Assembly: GCF_004187715.1 (NCBI RefSeq) | Contig: NZ_QZWF01000003.1 | Coordinates: 682,001 to 746,000, forward strand | Direction: 5' to 3' | Length of the DNA: 64,000 bases | Source: Streptomyces sp. F001 | Lineage (GTDB): Bacteria; Actinomycetota; Actinomycetes; Streptomycetales; Streptomycetaceae | Shown: positions 1 through 9,344 of the stretch, in pieces | How positions within the stretch are numbered: position 1 is the first letter of the stretch | Layout of the letters: each line of letters starts with the position of its first letter | Made by a program: the position numbers and the translations under genes | The notes under the pieces: model-generated | What the model saw: only the letters and a program-made list of their open reading frames with translations | Database searches by the model: none | Told to the model about the DNA's origin: nothing

Positions 1-1285
1 GACCGACGACGGTGCGGCAGGGTGGCTGCGCGGAGGGCCACGGCGTCTGACCGTCCGTCAGGGCGACGATCACGTCCGGGCGGGGCCGGGAGCGGAGCGC
101 CCGGGCGAAGCCGGAGCGCAGATCCGTTCCCCCGCCGCCGACCAGTGCGATGTTCTCGGCGCGGCAGAGCGGGACGGCGACCCCGGCCGCCGCGTCGCAG
201 GAGATCACCGAGACCAGGTCGCGCCGCCCGCCCACCGCTCGCGAGATCGCCGCCACCTCCAGCAGGGCGCTGCCCAGCTCGGCGTCGCTCACCGACCCGG
301 AGGTGTCGATCACGACGCAGACCCGGGGTGGCGTACGGCGCAGGCTCGGCAGCACCACCCCGGGGACGCTCGCCGAGCGCCGGGACGGACGCCGGTAGCT
401 GTGGTCCTCGCCCACGCCCGGCGCGCCCGCCGCCGAGCGAACCGCCGCCCCCAGCAACTGCCGCCACGGCTGCGGCGGATGGAACGCCTCGTCCGCCCAC
501 CGGCGCCATCCCTCCGGCGCGTCGCCCGGCCGGCCCTTGATCCCCTCGGCGACCCGGAAGCGAACCGCGTCCCGCTGCTGCCTGCTCAGCCCGTGGGCCC
601 CGTCGGGCCCCAGCTCCCACGGCCGTTCCTGCCCGTCGGCACCACTGCCGCAGTCCAGCCAGGCCAGGTCCGCGGCGAGCCCGGACATCGACGCCGTCCG
701 CAGGTACTCCTCCATCAGCAGCCCGTCGGGCAGCCGCAGCAGGGACGGCAGCACGGCCCCCGTAGGCAGGGGCAGACCGTCACCGTAGATGTCGTCGTTG
801 ATCTCGAAGTCGGCGGCGATGTTCCGCCGCAGCCTCTCCCAGCCTTCGGCCGAGCGGACCCCCCTCTCGCTTCGCCCGCCCGGCCCGTGCTGCTCGTGCT
901 CCCGCGCATACCGCTCGCCCCGCCCGTGGTGGTCCCGGAGCAGATGGGAGACCTCGTGCACCCAGACGCCCGCCAGTTCCTCCACCGGGGTGCGCGCCAC
1001 GAAGCCGGGGGAGACGTAAGCGCGCCAGTGCGCGTCCACCGCCATCGTCGGTACCGACCGGTCCTCCACCACGTGCAGTGCGAAGAGCGCGGCGGCAAGG
1101 TAGGGGCGGACCTTCACCGCGTGCAACCGGGCGGCCAGCAACTTCTCCATGTCCAGCGGGAGTCCGGGCCGGTCGTACGGCCCGCCGGAGCCGGCCGGCG
1201 GCCTCGGCACGGTGGCCCGCACCGGGCGCGGCGGCGCGGGCCGGGACATCGGGCGCGGCAGCGGGCGCTTCGCGGCCCCCGTCAT
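1..1285 (-). CDS. Putative metallopeptidase with VWA domain, 3' end cut by window edge
   Basis: The frame is open from the ATG at 1285 to base 1. Near residue 110 there is an HEVSH zinc-binding motif of the HExxH type. Near residue 327 there is a DTSGS metal-ion-dependent adhesion motif, followed by an LTDGQ segment. This order, a DUF2201-like putative metallopeptidase domain then a VWA-like domain, is known for proteins that partner MoxR ATPases. The ATG overlaps the stop of the ATPase gene upstream as ATGA, so the two are translationally coupled. Role by inference: the protein works with the MoxR ATPase as a chaperone-like or maturation complex; the substrate is unknown. The C-terminus lies outside the window. 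Confidence 0.85.
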   Translation of the reverse strand, partial: MTGAAKRPLPRPMSRPAPPRPVRATVPRPPAGSGGPYDRPGLPLDMEKLLAARLHAVKVRPYLAAALFALHVVEDRSVPTMAVDAHWRAYVSPGFVARTPVEELAGVWVHEVSHLLRDHHGRGERYAREHEQHGPGGRSERGVRSAEGWERLRRNIAADFEINDDIYGDGLPLPTGAVLPSLLRLPDGLLMEEYLRTASMSGLAADLAWLDCGSGADGQERPWELGPDGAHGLSRQQRDAVRFRVAEGIKGRPGDAPEGWRRWADEAFHPPQPWRQLLGAAVRSAAGAPGVGEDHSYRRPSRRSASVPGVVLPSLRRTPPRVCVVIDTSGSVSDAELGSALLEVAAISRAVGGRRDLVSVISCDAAAGVAVPLCRAENIALVGGGGTDLRSGFARALRSRPRPDVIVALTDGQTPWPSAQPPCRTVVG

Positions 1286-2587
1286 CGGCGTGCCCCCGTA
1301 GCCCGCCCGGCGTCGGCCGCCGCCGCGGCCCGCCCCACCGACCGGTCCGCCCGCCGGGCGAGACCGACCCCGGCCAGCCGCTCCACCGCCTCCGGCACCT
1401 CCCAGTCGTCGCGCCGCAGCGCGGCCAGCGCCGTCGCCGGGGCGACCAGCAGGTCCGGGGCGCCGGTCTCCAGCGCCCGGACCAGCACCGCCCAGCCCGC
1501 CTCCCACCGCTCCCGCTCCGGCCGCGCCCGACGGCGGCCACCACCGCCTCCAGCGTCGCCTGACGCAGATCGCCTCGCACCGGCAGCTCGGCGGAGGCCG
1601 GATCGGCCAGCAGCGACTCCGGATCCGGCAGGTCCATCCGGTCCACATGGGCGAGGAGTTCGAGCCCCGGCCCGTCCCCCACCGCGCCCCGCACCAGCAG
1701 CGCCAGCACCTCCCGGGAGACGGAGGCCGCCGTGCCGAAGGCCAGCAGGGTCAACGCGGCCTCCCAGCTCCGGGGCGAGGGCCAGGCACCGCCGCGCCGT
1801 GTCTCGGTGTTCGGCAGCCGGTGGATCAGCGTCGGCCGGGCCTGAAGGAAGCCGCAGACCGCGCGCCGGGCGAAAGCCACCGCCTCCGGCAGCCGCTCCG
1901 GCACCAGCCGGGGCAGCTCCGCCCGGGGCCAGACCCCGCCCAGCCCGCGGACCACCACCTCCCGGTCGTGCACCCAGTACAGATGCACGAACCGGTTGGC
2001 CAGCGGCGGGCTCAGCTCCCACCCGTCCGCCGCCGACGCGCGCGGATTGGCGGCGGCCACGATCCGTACGCCCGGCGGCAGTTGAAGCGCACCTACCTTC
2101 CGCTCCAGGACGACCCGGAGCAGTGCGGCCTGGACGGCCGGGGTGGCGGTGGAGAGTTCGTCCAGGAAGAGCAGCCCCCGCCCGGCCCGCACGAGCTCCA
2201 CCGCCCACTGCGGCGGCGCCATCGGCACCCCCTGCACCGCCGGGTCTTCGCCCACGATGGGCAGTCCGGAGAAGTCGGACGGTTCGTGGACGCTGGCGAT
2301 CACGGTCGTCAGCGGCAGATCGAGGGAGGTGGCGAGCTGTGTCAGGGCCGCGGTCTTGCCGATGCCCGGCTCGCCCCAGAGCAGCACGGGCAGGTCGGCC
2401 GCGACGGCCAGGGTGAGCGCTTCGAGCTGCTCGTCGGGGCGCGGCTCGGTGGTGGTCGTCCGCAGGAGGGACAGGAGGTCGCCGGCGAGGGCGAGTTGGG
2501 TGCCGGTTCCGGAGGCGGCGGGGGTGGGTGCGGGTTTGTCGGCGGCCGGGAACGGGGCTGCAGAAGGGTGCTGGAAGTCATGGTCAT
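1282..2587 (-). CDS. MoxR-family AAA ATPase, apparently frameshifted
   Basis: The protein has a Walker A motif (GEPGIGKT), a LLFLDEL Walker B segment and the AAANPR sensor-like segment usual in MoxR ATPases. The core is continuous in one frame. Two breaks are visible. The likely start (ATG at 2587 or 2581) lies in a different frame from the core, with a shift needed near the CTGCAGCCCC run at about 2560. Near 1525-1535 the homologous sequence continues in another frame (a PERERW segment onward) and runs to a stop at 1282 that overlaps the VWA gene as ATGA. Two shifts in GC-rich runs could be sequence errors or true decay. The neighbours fit a MoxR-VWA module. Confidence 0.75.
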
Positions 2588-2682
2588 CACCTGGGGGTGG
2601 GATAAGGGGACGGGGCGGCCCGTCCCGGATGTCGTGTGGAGTGCGGCGCGGAATGCGCGAGAGAGCAGGGGAGTTGGGCGGA

Positions 2683-4257
2683 TCAGCTGAACAGGCCGGT
2701 GCGGGGCCGGGCCCGGCTGGTCCGCTTGCGGCGCAGTACGAGCGGCGTACGGCGGTCGATCCGGGGACGGCGGCCCGCCTTCGCCTGCCCCACGCCCGAG
2801 GCGTCCCCGCCCCCGACCGCACCGGCACCGGGGTGCACGGCGACCAGCCCGGAGCGGAAGAGCCCGTGGTCGATACGGCGGGCCGCAGCCGACTCCAGTG
2901 CCTCCCGGAGCGGCCCGTCGCGCAGGACCGCACCGGGACCGAGCAGCCCCTCGACCACGTCCAGCGCCCCGGCGACGTCACCGTGGGCGAGCCGCTCCCG
3001 GACCGCAGGCAGTGCCTCCGGGTTGCGGTGCACCGCGTCGATCGCCCGCAGGCACGGCAGCGCCGGCCCGCCGAGCGCCACCAGCAGCTCCTCCCGGTGC
3101 AGTTGGGCCGGGTCGTGGTCGATCGCCGTCAGCACCCCGTCCCGCAGCGCGATCCGGTGGACCTCGCCCCGGCACTCCACCCGGTGCGGATCGCCGGGCC
3201 CGGGCGCGGGGCCGGCCACCGGTGCCGTGCCGGACGTCGCCCCCGTGCTGGACGTCGCCCCCGTGCTGGACGTCGCCCCCGTGTCGGACGCCGCCCCCGT
3301 GCCGGACGCCGCCAGTGCTGCGCCGACGAGCGGATGCAGCCGCTCGGCCGCGATCAGCCCGGCCTGCAACAGTTCCAGATCCGGAAGGACCCGGGCCGCC
3401 GCCTCCGGCAGCACCGGAAGCGCCGCGACCTCCTGCGGCGGCAGCGCCTCCCGCAGCGGCCGGAACGTCGGGGCATGGCTGTCGTCGGGGGCGACGAGTT
3501 CGAGCACGGCGCGGCTCCGCGCACCGAGCCGCACGGTGAAGGCCCCGCGAGGGCGCCCCTCGGCCCGCAACAGCAACTCTGCCTCGGCGGCCCAACGTGC
3601 CACCGCCCACGCGGAATCGTGGAGGGCAGGCCGATCGGGACGATCTGGCGGGCCTGGTCGACCGGATAGGTGGATCCGGTCGGGCGGCACGGGCGGTACC
3701 CCGCCCGCACCGCACCGCCGCGCCAGTTCGCCGCTCCGCCCGGAGTCCCAGAGATGCCGGTGCAGGTCGAGCCGGAAACGCCGGTCGGGATGCGGGTGCG
3801 GGTGCGGATGATGCCCGGGGGCACCGCTCCCGGGCCCCTCCCACAGGGCCAGGGACATCCGCTGTCCGGCGTCCGCCCAGGCCGGCGGTGTCCGCACCAC
3901 CAAGTGCAGCGGCGTGGCGCCGGAACTCCGGTAACGGGCCAGGGAGATGGTCAGGCCGGGCCGGAGCCGCCCGTCGGGGGCGATCCTGGGCATGTGCCAG
4001 CGGAGCAGATCCGGCGCCAGCAGACGCAGATCTGCACGGAGGCGGGTGACGAGATCGGTGCCGTGGCGGTCGCGCACGGCGCGCAGATCGAGATCGACGT
4101 CGATCCGGGCGGCGGCGCAGGCCCCCGCCCAGTCGCCGACCGCACGCCGGGCGGTCGCAGTCTCGATCATGGACGGTGGCACGGCGTACTCACGCACGCG
4201 CTGCCACATCAACAAGCGGGACGGAATCACGTTCGCGAAGTGATGTGCCATCAGCAC
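2683..4257 (-). CDS. Conserved hypothetical partner of the MoxR/VWA module
   Basis: This 524-aa protein lies just upstream of the MoxR ATPase in the same direction, so the three probably form an operon. I see no catalytic motif, signal peptide or membrane segment. The middle carries a low-complexity stretch of six-residue repeats (TGATSS-like) encoded by 18-bp tandem units at 3227-3313, probably a flexible linker between two globular parts. The N-terminal part begins MLMAHHF and is rich in Arg and Leu. Later in-frame starts are possible; the first ATG at 4257 was kept because the frame stays open. Function is unknown; a role as substrate or adaptor of the ATPase is only an inference from position. 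Confidence 0.75.
   Translation of the reverse strand: MLMAHHFANVIPSRLLMWQRVREYAVPPSMIETATARRAVGDWAGACAAARIDVDLDLRAVRDRHGTDLVTRLRADLRLLAPDLLRWHMPRIAPDGRLRPGLTISLARYRSSGATPLHLVVRTPPAWADAGQRMSLALWEGPGSGAPGHHPHPHPHPDRRFRLDLHRHLWDSGRSGELARRCGAGGVPPVPPDRIHLSGRPGPPDRPDRPALHDSAWAVARWAAEAELLLRAEGRPRGAFTVRLGARSRAVLELVAPDDSHAPTFRPLREALPPQEVAALPVLPEAAARVLPDLELLQAGLIAAERLHPLVGAALAASGTGAASDTGATSSTGATSSTGATSGTAPVAGPAPGPGDPHRVECRGEVHRIALRDGVLTAIDHDPAQLHREELLVALGGPALPCLRAIDAVHRNPEALPAVRERLAHGDVAGALDVVEGLLGPGAVLRDGPLREALESAAARRIDHGLFRSGLVAVHPGAGAVGGGDASGVGQAKAGRRPRIDRRTPLVLRRKRTSRARPRTGLFS
3227..3313. repeat. 18-bp tandem repeat inside a coding region
   Basis: About five units of the form GTGCTGGACGTCGCCCCC lie head to tail. 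The second and third units are identical and the outer ones differ by a few bases. In the minus-strand gene they encode a repeated six-residue linker. Unit number may vary between strains. Confidence 0.85.
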
Positions 4258-4340
4258 TCACCTTGCGCGAACGATTCCCCCAATCCGTACGAGGAGAGGT
4301 TCTTCATCTGCAGCATCGTAACCACCCCGATAACGATCTG

Positions 4341-4604
4341 TCAGTGCCCTTTCTTCTTCGTACGGCCCTGCCGCAGCAAGGCGGGCAGACCCACGAAACC
4401 GACCGACCCGATCACCGCGAGCTTCCACGCCCCCTTGGCGACGAGCCACCCCAACCATGGATAGGGGACCCAGCCCAGCCAGGAGAACACCGCCAGCACA
4501 ATTGCCGCCCCGCACACCGCTGCCGTGATCGTGGCGACGATCGCCACACCCTTGGACAACTTCTGCTCCTCGGACGCTGTGACGTCCGTGACTTCATGGT
4601 TCAT
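4341..4604 (-). CDS. Small membrane protein
   Basis: An 87-aa protein with a polar N-terminus, two hydrophobic stretches (about residues 21-45 and 55-75) and a basic tail ending KKKGH. This is the layout of a small two-helix inner-membrane protein with charged ends. The ATG at 4604 is the first in frame and the gene ends 83 bp before the start of the 524-aa gene. It lies between the CPBP protease and the MoxR module, all in the same direction, but spacing does not prove one operon. No family recognised. Confidence 0.6.
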   Translation of the reverse strand: MNHEVTDVTASEEQKLSKGVAIVATITAAVCGAAIVLAVFSWLGWVPYPWLGWLVAKGAWKLAVIGSVGFVGLPALLRQGRTKKKGH

Positions 4605-4637
4605 GCCTGCTCCGTTCTCAGGTGAGGTGTGGATCTT

Positions 4638-5603
4638 TCAAGCTGTGGTGGCCGCAGGCTCCGCCAGGCGGCGAGTGGGGTCGGGGGCGGTGCGTGCGAT
4701 GCGGAACCGGTGGCTCAGGCGCAGGACCACCCACGCGTACAGCGGCAGCACGATCGCCTCGGCCGCCAGCAGTGCCCAGGGGGCGTCCCCGGCGTTGGTG
4801 GTGGTATCGCTGAGCCCGTCCACGACGGTGGCGGAGAGGAGGAAGAAGAAGAGGTTGTTGACCACATGGAGGGCGATGGCCGCCTCCAGGCCACCGGTAC
4901 GGATCACCAGCACGCCCAGGACGAGGCCGACCAGGACCAGGTCGGCGAAGCCCCACGGCGTGCCCAGCCCGTGGGACAGGGCGAACAGCAGACCTCCCGC
5001 GGTGATGCCGACCCAAGGGGTGCGCAGGTAGCAGCCGAAGACCTGGGGGATCCAGCCGCGGAAGACGTACTCCTCGGCGGCGGCCTGGAGCGGCACCAGC
5101 AGGACGAGCATCGCGGCGGCGGCCAGGAACGTCGGCCAGCCCACCCAGGCAGCGGACGTCGACTCGAAGGCTCCGGACCCGGACCCAGCGGTGAAGACGG
5201 TCGTCAGGCCGAACAGGAGCAGTGTCGCGGCCACGGCCACCCCCAGGCAGACCAGCAGCCAACGCCAGCGCAGCCGTCCGGTCACCGAGGACAGGGTGCC
5301 GACCGGTCGGCGTTGCACCAGGCGCGCGGCAAGCAGCACCGCCGGGAGCAGGAGCGCGAGCATGAGCAACCAGGCGGCGTTGTCCCACAGGGGATCGGCG
5401 AACAGCAGGTCGCCCGTGCCCAGCTCGACTCCGGCCAGCGAGGCCGCCACACCCAGCCCGAATCCCGCGTTGAGCGTAAGCAGCAACCAGCCGACCACGG
5501 CGACCAGCGTGGCCGCCGGCGGAAGCCACCAGCGGTGCGGCATGGTCCGCGCCAACCGGTGATAGGGCGTTCCGGCCGCCGGTGCATGAGTGTGGGTACT
5601 CAT
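4638..5603 (-). CDS. CPBP-family intramembrane protease
   Basis: A polytopic membrane protein of about 321 aa with roughly eight hydrophobic segments. It carries the three CPBP (CAAX protease and bacteriocin-processing, Abi) motifs: EEYVFRG near residue 177, FALSH near 207-211 and HVVNN near 246. These supply the Glu, Arg, His and Asn residues of this glutamic-type membrane protease family. The ATG at 5603 is preferred over the GTG at 5612 because an AAGGTGG ribosome site sits five bases before it. Known members cleave prenylated or secreted proteins or give self-immunity to bacteriocins; the substrate here is unknown. The gene is 33 bp upstream of the small membrane protein gene. Confidence 0.88.
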   Translation of the reverse strand: MSTHTHAPAAGTPYHRLARTMPHRWWLPPAATLVAVVGWLLLTLNAGFGLGVAASLAGVELGTGDLLFADPLWDNAAWLLMLALLLPAVLLAARLVQRRPVGTLSSVTGRLRWRWLLVCLGVAVAATLLLFGLTTVFTAGSGSGAFESTSAAWVGWPTFLAAAAMLVLLVPLQAAAEEYVFRGWIPQVFGCYLRTPWVGITAGGLLFALSHGLGTPWGFADLVLVGLVLGVLVIRTGGLEAAIALHVVNNLFFFLLSATVVDGLSDTTTNAGDAPWALLAAEAIVLPLYAWVVLRLSHRFRIARTAPDPTRRLAEPAATTA

Positions 5604-6462
5604 GGATTCCACCTTGATCTCACAGGCTCGCTGAGACTTGACTGAGGTCTTCGTCCTTTGACGCGGACCCGAGGTCAGCAGACACGACCGTGAAGATGTC
5701 CGTCATGCCCCCGAAGCACGTGACTTGACGCGACGGTGTGCCTTTGCTAGGCGAGTGGTGGCGATTGCCTGTCGCGATCGGTTTCGGGTGTCAAGCCACG
5801 CATTGCAGTGACATGGCGGAGTCCCTCCGGCCGGGTTCATCGGAGGCAGGTCTTCGCCGAGGAAATCCCCGGACAACAGGAGGCTCAAAAATATCCCGGC
5901 GTACTGCGCGGGCTGGATGGAAAATCCCTGCAATACCGAATAGAGGATTCCGATGACCAAGCTTTCCTTGAATCGTCGTATGGTGCTGGCCGGTGGCGGC
6001 CTGGCGCTGCCGACGACCGCGACGGCCGCATCGGCGGCCCGCAGCACGGAGTCACCCAGACCCCCGCGAACGCTCCGGCGGTAGCACCAGCCGTACCGTG
6101 CAGTCCCGTCGGAGTAACTCCACTCGGCCGAGTCGAGTGCGACCGCAGCGTTCCTGGCTGCACAGTCGGGCGCCACCGCCCCAGCGGTACCCTCTCGGGC
6201 AATGTGCGACCGGATGCGCTGACCAGGCAGCCAGTTGCCCGGCCGGTGACCGTACAGCCGGGGGCGGTGCCCATGCAGCCACAAGCCCCGCCGCCGGCCC
6301 GGTGAGGCGCCGGGCGGCGGTACCGGCCCTGCCCGAAGTCCCACTGATCCATCGCCGTGACCCCTCTCACAGCTGTTGCGCGCGCCGGGTGAGCACCTGT
6401 GAATCGATGTCTTACGAGCGGGAAACGAGGCACCTGCCGGGCCGCCCCTAGCCTCGCGGAGC
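5604..6462. other. Long gap with one short remnant gene
   Basis: About 860 bp between the divergent CPBP protease and NIT sensor kinase genes. Apart from the short Tat-signal remnant at 5953-6084 I recognise nothing. Codon position bias in the reading frames on both strands is weak. The promoters of both flanking genes must lie here. Confidence 0.5.
5953..6084 (+). pseudogene. Tat signal peptide remnant of a lost secreted protein
   Basis: A 43-codon frame begins with a good ribosome site (GAGGATTCCG before ATG). It encodes an NRRMVLAGGG twin-arginine motif, a short hydrophobic stretch and an ATAASA cleavage-like site, then runs quickly into a TAG stop. This is a convincing Tat signal without a mature protein, so I read it as the 5' relic of a deleted or frameshifted exported enzyme. 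A short functional peptide cannot be excluded. Confidence 0.45.
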
Positions 6463-8421
6463 ATGAGGGGGAACCGAATCCGCCGACCTGACCAGTCCGT
6501 CCGCATTCCCGGCTGGGGCTCCATCCGCGGCCGTATGGCGATCGTCCTTGCCGTGCCCACCTGTCTGCTCCTCGCCCTGACCGGCCTGGGCGTTGCCGAC
6601 CGCGCCCACGACTGGTCCGCCGCGCGGGCCACGGAGTCCCAGGTCGGCATCCTGCTGCGGGAGCAGGACCTCGTCCGTGAGCTCCAGCGTGAACGCGGCC
6701 TCACCAACGGCCTGTTGAGCGGCGCGGAGCAGTACCGGGACGATGTCCGCAGGCAACGGGCGCGCACCGACGACGCGCGTGCGTCCTTGAGGGCGGCGCT
6801 CTCGGAGGAGAGCGGTGATCTGCCCGAGGCCGCGGCCTCCGCCTTACGCCGGGCCCAGCTCCCGCTCGTCGACCTCACCGCAACCCGTACCGCCGTCGAC
6901 ACCGGCACAGCCGACCGCGCTGTCACACTCCGCTTCTACACCCGGGCCGTCACCGCCCTGATCGATGCCGAAGGGGCCGGCGTGCCCGACGGCGACCGCC
7001 GTATCGCGCAAGGCGTGCAGGCGCTGCAGGCCCTGGCGCGTGCCACGGAGGCCGTGGCCCTCGAACGCGGCTCCCTGAACGGCGTGTTCGCGGCACAGCG
7101 GTTCCGCTCCGGCGAGTACCTCGACTTCACCGATGTCCGCGCCACGCGGGTCGCCGCTCTCGGCCAGTTCCGCCAACTTGCCGACAGCGCCCAGAAGTCA
7201 TCCCTCGACCAGGCCTTCGGGACGGCTGCCGCCCGCCGCGTCACCGGGTACGAAGCCAAGGCCGAGGCGGGCGCCGACGGCTCGTCACTCGACGTCGACC
7301 CCGCCCGCTGGTGGGCCGACATGACGACGCTCGTCGATGATCTGCACGGTGTGCAGAAACAGGTCGGTGACGACGTACGGGCACGAGCGGACCAGGTCGG
7401 CGGCGCGGCCACCCGGGAACTCATCGGCTTCCTGGCGCTGGGCGCGCTGATCCTCGCCGTGGCCTGCGCGCTCGCGGTGTTCTCGGCCCGCTCCATCACC
7501 CGCCCCCTGGGCGCCCTGGCCGACGAGGCCGACGCAGTCGCGGGCACCAGGCTGCCGGACGTGGTCAGGTACATCCAGGAGACCGACCCCGACACCCCGT
7601 TGCCCGCGGAGCGCGAGGCGGCCGAAGTCCCCGGCACCGCACGGGAGATCAACCGGCTGGCCGCCGCTCTGCGCAATGTCGAGCGCACAGCCGTGGGCCT
7701 CGCCGTCGAACAGGCCGTCCTGCGCCGCAACAGCACCGAGTCCCTGGCCAGTCTCGGCCGCCGCAACCAGACGCTCCTCCGCCGCCAGCTCGGGCTGATC
7801 ACCACCCTGGAGAGCCAGGAACTCGACCCGGACGCCCTCGCCGAGCTCTTCGAGCTCGACCATCTGGCGACACGCATGCGCCGCAACGCCGAGTCCCTGC
7901 TCGTCCTCGCCGGCGAGGAGCCCCCGGCTCGCCGCTGGCCCAGCGCGGTCACCGTCACCGAGGTGGTGCAGTCGGCCGTCTCCGAGGTCGAGCATTACCA
8001 GCGCGTCGCAGTCACCGACATCGAGCAGTGCCGCGTCCGTGGCCACTGTGTCGCCGAACTCTCCCACCTGCTCGCCGAGTTGATCGAGAACGCGCTCATG
8101 TTCAGCTCGCCCCAGCAACCCGTCGCGGTGTACGGCTGGCGGGACGGCGGCGAGTACTGCCTCGCCGTGGTCGACCGGGGAATCGGGATGACCGCGCAGC
8201 GGATGGCGCAGGCCAACGCCCTGCTGTCCGGCAAGGGAGGCTCCCTGCTCGCTGCGCCCACCCGGTTCCTCGGCCACCACGTTGTCGGCGCGCTCGCGAA
8301 CCGCCTCGGCGCCCATGTCGAGCTGCGCCCCACGGAGGGCTCGGGCGTCACGGCGTACGTCGCCCTGCCCACCACACTCGTCCAACAGCCCGACGCCTCG
8401 ACCACCGCAGCAGCCACGTGA
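6463..8421 (+). CDS. NIT-domain sensor histidine kinase, conservon-type
   Basis: A 652-aa membrane protein. Residues about 25-45 form the first membrane segment, and an extracytoplasmic NIT (nitrate/nitrite sensing-like) domain follows to about 310, with the ELQRERGLTNG signature. The second membrane segment is near 318-340 and a HAMP linker follows. The dimerisation part carries a SLGRRNQTLLRRQ segment, and the ATPase domain has AELIENALMFS (N box) and DRGIGM. This architecture matches the CvnA kinases that Streptomyces encodes in conservons with roadblock, DUF742 and small GTPase genes. None of those partners follow here, so this is an orphan. The classical phospho-accepting His is not obvious, as is usual for this group. 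The ligand is unknown. Confidence 0.9.
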   Translation: MRGNRIRRPDQSVRIPGWGSIRGRMAIVLAVPTCLLLALTGLGVADRAHDWSAARATESQVGILLREQDLVRELQRERGLTNGLLSGAEQYRDDVRRQRARTDDARASLRAALSEESGDLPEAAASALRRAQLPLVDLTATRTAVDTGTADRAVTLRFYTRAVTALIDAEGAGVPDGDRRIAQGVQALQALARATEAVALERGSLNGVFAAQRFRSGEYLDFTDVRATRVAALGQFRQLADSAQKSSLDQAFGTAAARRVTGYEAKAEAGADGSSLDVDPARWWADMTTLVDDLHGVQKQVGDDVRARADQVGGAATRELIGFLALGALILAVACALAVFSARSITRPLGALADEADAVAGTRLPDVVRYIQETDPDTPLPAEREAAEVPGTAREINRLAAALRNVERTAVGLAVEQAVLRRNSTESLASLGRRNQTLLRRQLGLITTLESQELDPDALAELFELDHLATRMRRNAESLLVLAGEEPPARRWPSAVTVTEVVQSAVSEVEHYQRVAVTDIEQCRVRGHCVAELSHLLAELIENALMFSSPQQPVAVYGWRDGGEYCLAVVDRGIGMTAQRMAQANALLSGKGGSLLAAPTRFLGHHVVGALANRLGAHVELRPTEGSGVTAYVALPTTLVQQPDASTTAAAT

Positions 8422-8759
8422 GTGCACACCGGGGGCCCGGGACGGCGAGGCCAAGCCGGCCGTCGTCCGCTCTGGTGGGAGTTGGCGGCCGCTGGTTCTG
8501 GACGTTCCCCATCGGCCCGTAGTTCACAACATCTGACTTCGCTTCCCGAGCGGCTCACCGGCCATCGATCTTCCCAGGAGAAGAGCCTTATACCGCGTGG
8601 GGACTTTGCCGTCAAGAAACGAATATTCGGGACGAGCCCCTTTTCCCGGTGCCAGGCACCCTGAATGTCGAGGCGAGGCCGGTGAAGCGCTATGCGGTGG
8701 AGGGGCGTGGTGTTCTTGCCTCGCTGATGATTTCCGATTTCGCGAGGTGAGAAAATCCC
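8422..8759. other. Gap without recognised features
   Basis: 338 bp between the sensor kinase and the small membrane protein gene. The last 120 bp are lower in GC than the surroundings and probably hold the promoter of the downstream gene. No hairpin terminator or coding region is clear. Confidence 0.4.
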
Positions 8760-9256
8760 ATGTCTGATTCGTCGGCGACAGCTCTCCTTTATGTCACACT
8801 CGCCCTTCTGGCCGCATTTTTCGTTCTCTGGGTGCTCATCGACCAGCAGAAGAAAATCGAGAGCGGGTGGACCGAGTGGTGCCGGACCGCGAAGGCTACC
8901 GGAGCTGTACGTGCCACCTGCGTGCGGTCTCGGATCCACGGCTGGCGGCGCCGGCCGTGGAGCGCGCAGAGCGTTACCACGCATGGATGGACAGCTCGAT
9001 CCGCCCCGGCAGCACCACGCGATGGTTCGGGCTCGGATTCGCCGTGCTTTCTCTGCTGGGGTTGTGTCTGGCTCTGATCGGCGGAGCAGCCGGCTGGTTC
9101 ACCTACCGATTGGGCGGCGCGCTGGTCGGGGGCGCGCTGGGAGGACTGCTCGTTTGTCCCTGGTGCGCCCTGCTCAGGAAGCAGGCTCAGCGTTGCATCG
9201 ACGCCAACCGTTACACGGCAAGCCTCGGAGAGCCCAGTCGCGAAGCGGAGCTGTAG
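8760..9256 (+). CDS. Small membrane protein, probably frameshifted
   Basis: The first frame opens at the ATG at 8760 with an N-terminal membrane anchor (about residues 9-27, then DQQKK). It loses coding character after about residue 40. From about 8867 a second frame takes over, with a charged segment, two hydrophobic segments rich in Gly and Ala and a CPWC pair, and ends at 9256. The simplest reading is one protein of about 160 aa interrupted by a frameshift near 8870-8900. Alternatively two overlapping small genes exist, the second starting at the GTG at 8867. The family is not recognised. The CPWC motif recalls thioredoxin-like redox centres, but nothing else supports that function. Confidence 0.5.
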
Positions 9257-9303
9257 GTGTTCTTGACACACCAGGTCAAGAACTACGGCTGCCGTGTTGT
9301 GCG

Positions 9304-9336
9304 GCGTACGGCAGCCGGATGCCGGCTGCCGTACGC
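9304..9336. terminator. Bidirectional hairpin terminator
   Basis: A perfect 15-bp inverted repeat (GCGTACGGCAGCCGG and its complement) with a three-base loop lies between two convergent genes: the small membrane protein ending at 9256 and the siderophore-binding lipoprotein ending at 9345. Confidence 0.8.
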
Positions 9337-9344
9337 CCGCGTGC

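Noticed and set aside
401..2416. Long open frame of 671 codons on the plus strand
   Set aside because: It runs antisense to the VWA and MoxR genes, is mostly Arg/Pro-rich and has no domain; a GC-bias shadow.
3227..3313. CRISPR array or regulatory iterons
   Set aside because: The 18-bp units have no spacers and stay in frame with the gene; a coding linker repeat.
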